Origin: JAIBCC01 sp963763855
GTDB taxonomy: Bacteria > Acidobacteriota > Blastocatellia > Pyrinomonadales > Pyrinomonadaceae
Direction: 5' to 3'
Assembly: GCA_963763855.1 (NCBI GenBank)
Contig: CAVXPU010000013.1
Location: forward strand, 134,282 to 198,281
Length of the DNA: 64,000 nucleotides
Every line of letters starts with the position of its first letter. Position 1 is the stretch's first letter. The notes under the pieces were generated by a model. The model was not told the origin of the DNA, searched no databases, and saw only the letters and a list, made by a program, of their open reading frames with translations. The position numbers and the translations under genes are program-made. This document shows positions 18,904 to 26,909 of this stretch, one piece after another.

Positions 18904-20610
18904 TTAACGAAAACCTGATGAGCTTTCGATACCTTTGCCTTCTTTGATAACGACAATTTGGTCAGGATTAACACCCGAAATTGTTTCAATTTTACCGTCG
19001 CTCCAACGAACTTCTACCGATTCAATTTTCTCACTAGCAGGAAAACCGAAATGTAACCGGAAATCATTTTGTGACAAATAACTTGAGCCTGCTTGAATTT
19101 CCTGAATAAGTGAACGTTTATTGGTTTTCAAGATTATTCTTGAGCCGATAGCATCTTTGTTTCTACCGCTTTGAATCAATTCAAAAGTGATTTTGCTATT
19201 ATTACTTTTTGACGAATTGAGCAAAACCGTCGGTTTTTCGCCTAGATTTGAAATGATAACATCAATTAAACCATCATTATTCAAGTCTCCAAAAGCCGCA
19301 CCACGACCCGAAAATACTGGTAACTCTCTTAAACCTGACGCTTTAGAAATATCTGAAAACTTCCCATTCCCTAAGTTTTGGTGAAGCAATAAAGGCTGTC
19401 GAAAACCTTGGGCAGATTCGCTTTTAACATATTCCACTTGCGGATATACGTGACCATTGACAACTAGCAGATCGAGCCATCCGTCATTATCAAAATCAGT
19501 AAAAGAAGTTCCCCAGCCGACAAAAGGTATGCTGGGTTGACCCACACCTGATTCTGCTGAAACATCCAGAAAACCTCTGCTTTGATTGTTTCGATAGAGG
19601 GTATTATGTTCGTTGTCAAAATTCGTTGTAAATAAATCAAGATTTCCATCGTTGTCGTAATCGCCCCAGGTTACCCCCATTGAACCTTGCTCAACTCCTG
19701 TGCCGCTATAAGCAGTTCCAGTTTCAAAACTTACATCCTCAAAAGTACCGTCATGATTGTTTTTAAAAAGATAATTTGGGGTTCCATCATTGGCAACGTA
19801 AAGATCAAGCCATCCGTCATTATCGAAATCGCCCCAAATCGTCCCGAGCCCATAATATTTTTTCTCGTCCGAAACACCGATTTTAGTAGCGATTTCCTCA
19901 AAAGTTCCATCCCCTTTATTTCGATAAAGAAAATCCTTTTCTCCGGGAAGCCCTCGCGGTCCGCATTGAACTCGTATCCCCTTGAAAGAACATGTGATTG
20001 AACTGCCAAAAATCGGCAAATTATTTAAATCCAGATAAACATATCCAGCGATAAAAACGTCTAAATCGCCGTCACGATCGTAATCTGCCCACGCCGAACC
20101 TGTCTGAAATCCCATTCCTTTGATGCCTGCTTTTTCGGTGGAATCTTCAAATTTGCAGCCGCCTATTCCTCGATAAAGTGCGTTTCCATTGAATCCTGTG
20201 GCGAATAAATCCAAGTTTCCATCGCCGTCAAAATCGACCGCTGTGATTCCCATTCCCCAACCTTTTCGCGTCAAATTGGCAGAATCTGTAATGTTTTCGA
20301 ACTTTGGAACAGACGTTTTTGCACCGTCAATTTGTCTATAAAGTGTGAAGAATAAGTCACCGCCTTTTTTGAAATTTTCGACGGATGAACCGTTTATCGT
20401 TGCAACGTCAAGAAAACCGTCGTTATCACAATCAAAAACCGCGGCACCGCCGCTCATCGATTCGATAATATAGCGATTTTCAGCAGTCGAAATGTTTGGA
20501 ACATTGATTCCGCTTTCCGCCGAAACATCTTTGAATGAAATCGGAGATTTTTGTGCAAACGCGTGTGTTAGCGTCACGAACAAAACGGTAATTATGAATA
20601 AAAATTTCAT
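18904..20610 (-). CDS. Exported CRTAC1 family protein (FG-GAP/VCBS repeats plus ASPIC/UnbV domain), copy 1
   Basis: 568 residues. Signal peptide (FLFIITVLFVTLTHAFAQ), then about seven FG-GAP-like repeats with calcium-type loops (DYDRDGDLDVF, DFDNDGWLDLY, DYDNDGNLDLF, DFDNDGWLDLL, DLNNDGLIDVI). The C-terminal ASPIC/UnbV domain includes SSYLSQNDFRLHFG and VEVRWSDGKIE. The family forms integrin-like propellers and is abundant in Acidobacteriota, often beside TPR proteins and TonB receptors. The biochemical role is not established; extracellular binding is likely. It is a close paralogue of 20727-22457. Confidence 0.88.
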   Translation of the reverse strand: MKFLFIITVLFVTLTHAFAQKSPISFKDVSAESGINVPNISTAENRYIIESMSGGAAVFDCDNDGFLDVATINGSSVENFKKGGDLFFTLYRQIDGAKTSVPKFENITDSANLTRKGWGMGITAVDFDGDGNLDLFATGFNGNALYRGIGGCKFEDSTEKAGIKGMGFQTGSAWADYDRDGDLDVFIAGYVYLDLNNLPIFGSSITCSFKGIRVQCGPRGLPGEKDFLYRNKGDGTFEEIATKIGVSDEKKYYGLGTIWGDFDNDGWLDLYVANDGTPNYLFKNNHDGTFEDVSFETGTAYSGTGVEQGSMGVTWGDYDNDGNLDLFTTNFDNEHNTLYRNNQSRGFLDVSAESGVGQPSIPFVGWGTSFTDFDNDGWLDLLVVNGHVYPQVEYVKSESAQGFRQPLLLHQNLGNGKFSDISKASGLRELPVFSGRGAAFGDLNNDGLIDVIISNLGEKPTVLLNSSKSNNSKITFELIQSGRNKDAIGSRIILKTNKRSLIQEIQAGSSYLSQNDFRLHFGFPASEKIESVEVRWSDGKIETISGVNPDQIVVIKEGKGIESSSGFR

Positions 20611-20620
20611 AAGGATTTTT

Positions 20621-20724
20621 CACCACAGAGATACAGATAACACAGAGTTTTTATGGGAAGAGTTGAGAGATTGTAGTGCATTCAAAAAAAATAAAAACTT
20701 ATTTCCTCTGTGTTCTATGTGGTG
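20621..20724. repeat. Intergenic inverted repeat between the two CRTAC1 genes
   Basis: The left arm starts CACCACAGAGATACAGATAA. The right arm (20693-20724), read on the other strand, starts CACCACATAGAACACAGAGG. Both carry the ACACAGAG words seen in a widespread class of bacterial intergenic palindromes. It fills most of the 116-bp gap and ends just before the stop codon of the upstream CRTAC1 gene. Confidence 0.6.
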
Positions 20725-20726
20725 CA

Positions 20727-22457
20727 TCATTTCTTCATTTTCGGACGAATTTTCTCAAATCCAACCAAACCTTCGCCTTCCAAAATTGCATAAAATTTGT
20801 CAGCCGCAACGTCTTTTATCGTCTCAACTTTGCCCGAATTCCAGCGAATTTCAATCGAATCAACTTTAGTCGCCTTTCCGAGTCCGAAATGAACCCGTAA
20901 ATCATTTTGCGAAAGATAACTGCTGCCGCTCCGAATCTCTTCAGTTTGCACGATTGTGCCTGTCGTAACTTTAATCCTTGCACCAATTGCCAGCGGATTT
21001 CCTTGCTTCGCACCGAGTTCGAGCGTTATCCAATGATTGAGTTTGTCGCCTTCATTTTTCAAAATCGACGGCGAGCTGTCTAAATCTTCAACTACAATAT
21101 CTACATTTCCATCATTATCTAAATCGCCGAAAGCTGCTCCGCGAGAAACTCGAAGTTCGGTCAGAGCCGAGCCGCCCTGTGTTGTCGCATTGCAGAAAGT
21201 CGTATCGCCTTGGTTCATAAACAAAAGCTTTCCTTGCCTATATTTAGCACCAGAAGAAATCTGATCCATTTGCGGATAAACATGTCCATTTACCACAAAT
21301 AAATCGAGCCAAGTATCGTTGTCCAAATCGAAAAATCCTGTTCCCCATCCAACATAAGGACGCGTTGCTTGTGCGACTTTCGCGTTGAAAGAAACGTCTG
21401 TGAAGTCGAAATTTCCGTTGTTTCGATAAAGCGTATTGTATTCGTCAACGAAATTGGTCGTATAAATCGCAAAATTTCCGGTGTGTAAATAGTCGCCAAC
21501 CGCAACACCCATCGAACCTTGTTCCGAACCGTCTCCGCTGACCGCCGTTCCAGAAATTAAACCGATTTCTTCAAATTTTCCGTCGCCTTTGTTTTGATAA
21601 AAAAAGTTTGGCGTAGAATCGTTGGCGACATAAACACTTTGTTTTCCATCGTTTCCAAAGTCTGACCAAATAGGTTGCATTCCATAAAAACCATCGGAAT
21701 CTTGCATTCCCAGCTGCTTCGTCATGTCTGAAAAAGTCCCGTCACCATTATTTTTGAAAAAACTATCGCCTGCACCTTTCAAACCACGGGGACCGCATTG
21801 CACATCGATCCCGCGAAATTTACAGGTCGGCAGCGAACCAAAACCGGGCAAATCATTCAACTTGAAATCGACGTAATTTGCGACAAATAGATCCAAAAAG
21901 CCGTCGCCGTCATAATCAGCAAAAGCCGCTCCCGCAGACCAACGTCCGTCTGCAACTCCCGCTTTTTTCGTGACGTCCGTGAAAGTTCCGTCTCCGTTAT
22001 TTTGATATAAAACGTTGCCGCCGAGGCATGTAATATACATATCGGGAAAGCCATCATTGTTGAAATCAGCAACCGCTCCGCCCATTGCGTAACCCGGAAA
22101 ACCAACTCCGGCTTTGTCTGTAACATCAGTAAACGTTAGGTTTCCGTTGTTTCGATAGAGTTGACTTTTCGATTTTTCGCCTTTCAAAGCCATTTCAACT
22201 GTTGGAGCATTTGTAAAATAAATGTCCAACCAGCCATCGCGATCATAATCGATCAACAAAACGCCACCACTCATTGATTCAACGATATATTTCTTTTCAG
22301 GAGCGGAAGTGTGAACAAATTTGATGCTGGTTTTGGCATAAATATCTGTCAACTGCGGGATCTTGCGATCGTTACAAACGTTGTCTTGTGCCAACGTGAT
22401 TTGACCGCAAAACACCGAGACAAAAATAATTGCTGCTAAAAGGTTATATAATTTCAT
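20727..22457 (-). CDS. Exported CRTAC1 family protein (FG-GAP/VCBS repeats plus ASPIC/UnbV domain), copy 2
   Basis: 576 residues with a signal peptide (LLAAIIFVSVFCGQITLAQ). Repeated calcium-loop blades (DYDRDGWLDIYF, DFNNDGFPDMY, DYDGDGFLDLF, DLDNDTWLDLF, DLDNDGNVDIV) and a C-terminal ASPIC/UnbV segment (SSYLSQNDLRVHFG, IEIRWNSGKVE) are clear. It is transcribed before copy 1 and shares its whole domain plan, including the cysteine pair TCKFRGIDVQCGPRG against TCSFKGIRVQCGPRG. A copy of the shared 26-bp motif lies 108 bp upstream of its start, in the gap divergent from the CBM gene. Confidence 0.88.
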   Translation of the reverse strand: MKLYNLLAAIIFVSVFCGQITLAQDNVCNDRKIPQLTDIYAKTSIKFVHTSAPEKKYIVESMSGGVLLIDYDRDGWLDIYFTNAPTVEMALKGEKSKSQLYRNNGNLTFTDVTDKAGVGFPGYAMGGAVADFNNDGFPDMYITCLGGNVLYQNNGDGTFTDVTKKAGVADGRWSAGAAFADYDGDGFLDLFVANYVDFKLNDLPGFGSLPTCKFRGIDVQCGPRGLKGAGDSFFKNNGDGTFSDMTKQLGMQDSDGFYGMQPIWSDFGNDGKQSVYVANDSTPNFFYQNKGDGKFEEIGLISGTAVSGDGSEQGSMGVAVGDYLHTGNFAIYTTNFVDEYNTLYRNNGNFDFTDVSFNAKVAQATRPYVGWGTGFFDLDNDTWLDLFVVNGHVYPQMDQISSGAKYRQGKLLFMNQGDTTFCNATTQGGSALTELRVSRGAAFGDLDNDGNVDIVVEDLDSSPSILKNEGDKLNHWITLELGAKQGNPLAIGARIKVTTGTIVQTEEIRSGSSYLSQNDLRVHFGLGKATKVDSIEIRWNSGKVETIKDVAADKFYAILEGEGLVGFEKIRPKMKK

Positions 22458-22565
22458 TTGTCGTTAATTTAGGGCAACTTTTCAGATGCCCAAAAACTAC
22501 TATTTGTTACCTATAAAAACACACAACAATAACAAATTTGAAATGGGTTGTCAGCTAAACTGAAT

Positions 22566-22591
22566 ACTTTGTTGTACGACTTTACAAAAGT
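22566..22591 (-). promoter_or_regulatory. Copy 2 of the conserved 26-bp operator-like motif
   Basis: Plus-strand reading: ACTTTGTTGTACGAC, then TTTA, then CAAAAGT. It lies in the divergent gap between the CRTAC1 gene (start 22457) and the CBM protein gene (start 22672), so it could control both. Its orientation relative to the leftward gene is the same as at the other two sites. Confidence 0.6.
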
Positions 22592-22671
22592 AGAAAAAAT
22601 CAATATAAATATTGGCAAAACTTGATTCACTTGAAGTTAAAAAATCTTTAATTTTGTTAGGAGATTATGAA

Positions 22672-23676
22672 ATGTTCGCTTTAGTTATTGTTAAGCTAAA
22701 CTCTTTATTTTGTTTATCTTCGCTCGTTTTGCTGTTGTCAGTTGGGACGGTTTCCGCTCAATCTGATGTTGTAGTGGAAAATGATTTCGAAAAGGGTACG
22801 CAGAAATGGGAAGCACGTGGCGACAGAGTTTCGATTAGCAGCTCAAAAGATCACGCTGCAAGCGGAGAAAAAAGTCTTAAAGTCTCGGGGCGTAGTGCTT
22901 TTTGGCAAGGAGCTCAATTAAATATCATAAAATTACTCCCAGCCGGGAAAATTTATAGATTTACTGCTTCGGTTAAATTAGGAAAAAACGAGAAACCTGA
23001 CAATTTAAAGATGACAATTCAGCGGGGAAGCGGAGGAGGCGAAAGCACTTACGATAATCTTGCCGTCGTAAATGCTACAGCGGATGAATGGAAAACAGTT
23101 TCGGGTACGTTCAAACCAAACGGCAGTGATGGCTACATTCTCGTCTATTTTGAAGCGGATCGGGCAAGTACGTCTTTTTTCATAGACGATTTCAAAATCG
23201 AACTCGCAGGCGACGGCATTCCGAAACAGGAAGGCGTTATTTTGCAAAATGATTTTGAAGATTTAACCGCACAAAATTGGATTGTTCGCGGCGAGAATGT
23301 TGGTATGTTTAGCTCGAATGCTTTCGGTGCAAACAGCTTGAAAGTTTCCGGACGATCTGCGAATTGGCATGGTTTGGCATTGGATGTTTCACCGATCCTT
23401 TTCAAAGGACGAACATATATTTTCACCGTTTCTGCAAGATTAGTGAAAGGGCAGAAGCCTGACACTCTCAAAATTACGATGCTGGAAACGCCTCCGAAAG
23501 GTGAGGCAAAATATAAATCTCTGACAAATTTTACGCCGGTGAATGATGGAGAATGGGTAACTTTATCCGGCGAATACAAAGTTACGACAAGTGATAATAA
23601 TCTTCTGGTTTATGTTGAAGCGGCTGGTGCTGCTACGTCATTTCATATCGATAATTTCAGTATTAAAATTCCGTAA
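22672..23676 (+). CDS. Exported protein with two CBM4/9-like carbohydrate-binding domains
   Basis: About 334 residues from the ATG at 22672 (AGGAG upstream). A signal peptide (SLVLLLSVGTVSAQ) is followed by two homologous beta-sandwich domains of about 150 residues. Each opens with NDFEKGTQKWEARGD / NDFEDLTAQNWIVRGE, continues with LKVSGRSAFWQGA / LKVSGRSANWHGL and ends with TSFFIDDFKIEL / TSFHIDNFSIKI. This is the CBM_4_9 pattern usually attached to xylanases. No catalytic domain is present; it lies 12 bp before a GH39 gene, so the pair may work as a split enzyme and binding module. The start region overlaps divergent regulatory sequence. Confidence 0.85.
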   Translation: MFALVIVKLNSLFCLSSLVLLLSVGTVSAQSDVVVENDFEKGTQKWEARGDRVSISSSKDHAASGEKSLKVSGRSAFWQGAQLNIIKLLPAGKIYRFTASVKLGKNEKPDNLKMTIQRGSGGGESTYDNLAVVNATADEWKTVSGTFKPNGSDGYILVYFEADRASTSFFIDDFKIELAGDGIPKQEGVILQNDFEDLTAQNWIVRGENVGMFSSNAFGANSLKVSGRSANWHGLALDVSPILFKGRTYIFTVSARLVKGQKPDTLKITMLETPPKGEAKYKSLTNFTPVNDGEWVTLSGEYKVTTSDNNLLVYVEAAGAATSFHIDNFSIKIP

Positions 23677-23688
23677 GCATAAATAAAA

Positions 23689-25254
23689 ATGCGAAAAGTA
23701 AAATTCATTCTGCTTCTAATTTGCCTGACATTTGTTGCCCAAAACTATGCTCAAACTGACCCGAAACGCACGATTTCAGTAGATTTCACAAAGGTAAAAG
23801 GCAAGACAAATCGATTTTATCAGGAAGTTATCGGAGCCGGACGGGCATCCGAAGGTTTGCGGGCAGATTGGCAACGCGACCTGGCAATCGTAAAACGCGA
23901 GTGCGGCTTTAAATACATCCGTTTTCACGGACTTCTGCACGATGAAATGGGAGTTTATGATGAAGATAAAAATGGTAATCCGATTTACAATTTTCAGTAT
24001 ATTGACGCACTTTACGATTCTATTTTGGATAAAGGAATGAAGCCATTTGTTGAATTTGCTTTCATGCCGGAAAAGTTAAAAAGCAATGACAAAACGATTT
24101 TCTGGTGGAAAGGCAATATTTCGCCGCCAAAAGATTATGATAAATGGCAGAAACTCATTCACAAACTCGCAAAACATTGGACGGAACGCTATGGGGAAGA
24201 CGAAGTAAAGGAATGGTATTTTGAAGTCTGGAACGAGCCGAATCTTGATTTTTTCTTTTCGGGAACGCAAGCCGAATATTTCAAAATGTATGAGTATTCA
24301 GCCAAAGCCGTGAAAAGCGTTTCAGCGAAATATCGAATCGGGGGACCCGCCACGGCTGGACGCGGTTGGATTACCGAAACGATCGATTTCGCCAATAAAA
24401 ATAAGGTTCCGCTTGATTTTATTACCACGCATGACTACGGCGTAAGCGGGATCGGATTAGATGAAAACGGCGGTCAAAAACTTTTTTTAGATACGAACCC
24501 AAACGCAATTATTGGCGGCGTAAAGGAAGTAAATAAACAAATTAAGGCGTCTGCGATGCCTGATTTGCCGCTTCATTATACCGAGTGGAGTTCATCATAC
24601 TCACCGCGTGATCCAGTACACGATTCGTATATTTCCGCACCTTATATTTTGTCGAAATTGAAAGGGTCGGAAGGGTTTATCGATTCGATGTCGTATTGGG
24701 TTTTTACAGACATTTTTGAGGAAAGCGGAACTGTTCCAAGTCCTTTTCATGGCGGATTTGGGATGATGAATTTTCAAGGTCTAAAAAAACCTTCGTTTTA
24801 TGCTTATCAATTTCTAAACCGGCTCGGTGATGAAGAGCTAAAATCAACAGATGCAGAGAGTTGGGCAACTCGAACGAGAAACGGCGTGCAAGTTTTACTG
24901 TGGAATTTTACGCCGCCGATTACGAAAGAAAGTAATCAGGTTTTTTATAAAAAAGAATTGCTGGCAAAAGATTTTGGCAAAGCAATCATAAAGATTTCTG
25001 ATGTGCCCACAGGAAATTATCGACTAAGTGTTTTTCAGGTCGGTTATAACGTGAATGACGTTTACACGAGTTATCTAAAAATGGGCTCGCCGCAAAACCT
25101 TAAACGCGAACAGGTTACCGAATTGGCTACGAAAAGTAGCGGGAAACCGATTGAAACTTCGAAGATTCGCATCAACCCAAAACAACCGTTTACAAAAGAA
25201 ATTCCGATTCGCGAAAATGATGTTTTTCTAGTTACGCTCAAAAAGATGAAGTGA
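23689..25254 (+). CDS. Secreted GH39 beta-xylosidase-like enzyme
   Basis: 521 residues with a signal peptide (VKFILLLICLTFVAQNYAQ). The GH39 barrel shows FHGLLHDEMGVY, the acid/base glutamate in FEVWNEPNLDFFF (about E183) and the nucleophile in HYTEWSSSY (about E299); SYWVFTDIFEE is also typical. GH39 enzymes release xylose from xylo-oligosaccharides. It follows the double-CBM protein by 12 bp and is very likely cotranscribed with it. This is the only pair of carbohydrate genes here read rightward. An inverted repeat begins 2 bp after its stop. Confidence 0.92.
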   Translation: MRKVKFILLLICLTFVAQNYAQTDPKRTISVDFTKVKGKTNRFYQEVIGAGRASEGLRADWQRDLAIVKRECGFKYIRFHGLLHDEMGVYDEDKNGNPIYNFQYIDALYDSILDKGMKPFVEFAFMPEKLKSNDKTIFWWKGNISPPKDYDKWQKLIHKLAKHWTERYGEDEVKEWYFEVWNEPNLDFFFSGTQAEYFKMYEYSAKAVKSVSAKYRIGGPATAGRGWITETIDFANKNKVPLDFITTHDYGVSGIGLDENGGQKLFLDTNPNAIIGGVKEVNKQIKASAMPDLPLHYTEWSSSYSPRDPVHDSYISAPYILSKLKGSEGFIDSMSYWVFTDIFEESGTVPSPFHGGFGMMNFQGLKKPSFYAYQFLNRLGDEELKSTDAESWATRTRNGVQVLLWNFTPPITKESNQVFYKKELLAKDFGKAIIKISDVPTGNYRLSVFQVGYNVNDVYTSYLKMGSPQNLKREQVTELATKSSGKPIETSKIRINPKQPFTKEIPIRENDVFLVTLKKMK

Positions 25255-25256
25255 AT

Positions 25257-25369
25257 GGAACGCCGTCATCCTGACGGCAGACGTCGCAAAAGCGGCGTAG
25301 AAGTGCTGAATTTGAGGTTGAAAATGATTCGCGTAAGACGCTCAATGCCGCCAAGATGGACGGCGTTCC
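25257..25369. repeat. Intergenic inverted repeat after the GH39 gene
   Basis: The left arm GGAACGCCGTCATCCTGACG (25257 onward) pairs with a right arm ending ATGGACGGCGTTCC at 25369. Stem arms are about 22 bp with a few mismatches. Internal GC-rich words (GTCGCAAAAGCGGCG) form further hairpins. It sits between convergent genes, so it may also act as a transcription terminator. Confidence 0.6.
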
Positions 25370-25381
25370 GAAGCGACTGGG

Positions 25382-26905
25382 TTACATTCCTTCGCCCTTT
25401 GGATTTTTTAGCTTTTGAAAAATTTCGAGATGTTTTTTTGCAAGGGCGGATTCACCAATCAGGTTATAGAGACGGCTAATTTGAAAATGGGTATCGGGGT
25501 CTTTCGGATTGAGTGAAACTGCTTTTTCCAAAACCGGACGTGCCTTCGCTTCTTCTCCCGCCTGCAGGTAAACCGCTCCCAAATCACGCAATGCACTCGC
25601 ATAATCCGGCGAAAGTTTTACAGTATTTTCAAAATACTCAATAGCTTTTGCGGTCTCGCCGTTTGTTTTATATGAAAGACCCAGTTGATATGCAGCCTCG
25701 TAATTTTCGGGGTTGGTATCCAGACATTTTTGCATCTGTTGGCGTGCCGCATCCAATTTTTCTGGCTGAGCGGCAAAAGTTAAACCCAAAGCGATACATC
25801 CACGCGAATCATTCGGACGGATTTCGAGGAATTTTGTTAAAGCACTTTCAGCCTTCTGCAAATTGTTGTTTTGCAGAGCCGATGCTCCATAAAGGTATAG
25901 AAATTCCGGCTTTTGCGGTTCAAGGATAATTAGTTTTTCAGCTGCTCGAAATGCCTTTCCCGATTGATTTGATCGCATTGCGGAAACGACCAGATTAGCT
26001 AAAAGCTCGGTATTGTTTGGAGCTGAGACGAGAGCTTTTTCCAATAAATCAAGGGCTTGCTTGGGATTGCCCTGTTCGCTCTCAACAAAGGATTTCGCCA
26101 ACAGCAATTCCGTAGAATCGGGTTGGATTTTCTCAGCCTGTGCGAGATGAATTTTCGCGTTGGCAAAATCCTTTAGAAAACTTTCAGACTTCGCTAAAAG
26201 CAACAAAGCGTCAATATTTTTCGCAGTCGCAAAGTTAACGGAACGCAGCAAGTCAACCACCTCTTTGTGCATAGAAGCTTTGCTCAAAACCTTGGTAAAC
26301 TCAACTAAAATAAGCGGATTCTGCTTTGCCAAAGATTTCGCAATTGGTAACAGCAAGGCGAAATTCTTTTTATCATTTGCAGTTAAATAGCAGCTCGCAC
26401 GAAGTGGTAAAGCTTCTGTGTTCTTAAATTGAAGCGGAAATTTCGCGGCTAATGACAAAGCTTTCTGGCAATCACCGATTAAGGAATATTTATCTGCAAC
26501 CTTCAAACGGATGGCATTGTCCGTAAGTTCAGTTTCAGAAATTGTGTCTAAAACAGTGCGTGATTGATCTAAATCACTGGTTTGAATAAGTGCAGACGCA
26601 AGCGTTAACTTAGCAGAAATCAAGTTTGGATTAATTGATAAAGCCTTGTTCGCAAGGGATTTCGCCTCATTTAGGCGATTTTGCTTGAGCCGCAATTTTG
26701 CCAACAATGAAAAGCCTACTGCGTCTTTGGGATTAGAAACGACATAATTAAACAATTCCCGTTCTATTTCAGAAAGCTTGCCTGACTCAATGCTTTGATC
26801 GAAACGAACCGTAATTTTCTCATTTTGTGCGAAAACTGATGATGAAACCGCGAATATTAGAAAAAATACAAGTATTTTAGTTTTATGGTTTTGGAATAGT
26901 TTCAC
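25382..26905 (-). CDS. Exported TPR-repeat protein
   Basis: 507 residues. Signal peptide (ILVFFLIFAVSSSVFAQ), then tetratricopeptide repeats through most of the chain, e.g. GFSLLAKLRLKQNRLNEA, LLANLVVSAMRSNQSGKA and YQLGLSYKTNGETAKAIEYF. There is no other domain. TPR arrays are protein-binding scaffolds. It starts 4 bp after the larger TPR gene ends and is surely cotranscribed with it. With the CRTAC1 and TonB genes it forms an association common in Acidobacteriota. The partner proteins are unknown. Confidence 0.85.
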   Translation of the reverse strand: MKLFQNHKTKILVFFLIFAVSSSVFAQNEKITVRFDQSIESGKLSEIERELFNYVVSNPKDAVGFSLLAKLRLKQNRLNEAKSLANKALSINPNLISAKLTLASALIQTSDLDQSRTVLDTISETELTDNAIRLKVADKYSLIGDCQKALSLAAKFPLQFKNTEALPLRASCYLTANDKKNFALLLPIAKSLAKQNPLILVEFTKVLSKASMHKEVVDLLRSVNFATAKNIDALLLLAKSESFLKDFANAKIHLAQAEKIQPDSTELLLAKSFVESEQGNPKQALDLLEKALVSAPNNTELLANLVVSAMRSNQSGKAFRAAEKLIILEPQKPEFLYLYGASALQNNNLQKAESALTKFLEIRPNDSRGCIALGLTFAAQPEKLDAARQQMQKCLDTNPENYEAAYQLGLSYKTNGETAKAIEYFENTVKLSPDYASALRDLGAVYLQAGEEAKARPVLEKAVSLNPKDPDTHFQISRLYNLIGESALAKKHLEIFQKLKNPKGEGM

Positions 26906-26909
26906 TGTT

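Noticed and set aside
25255..25479. 74-codon plus-strand frame after GH39
   Set aside because: It is made of the palindromic element and the antisense of the TPR gene, with no ribosome site.
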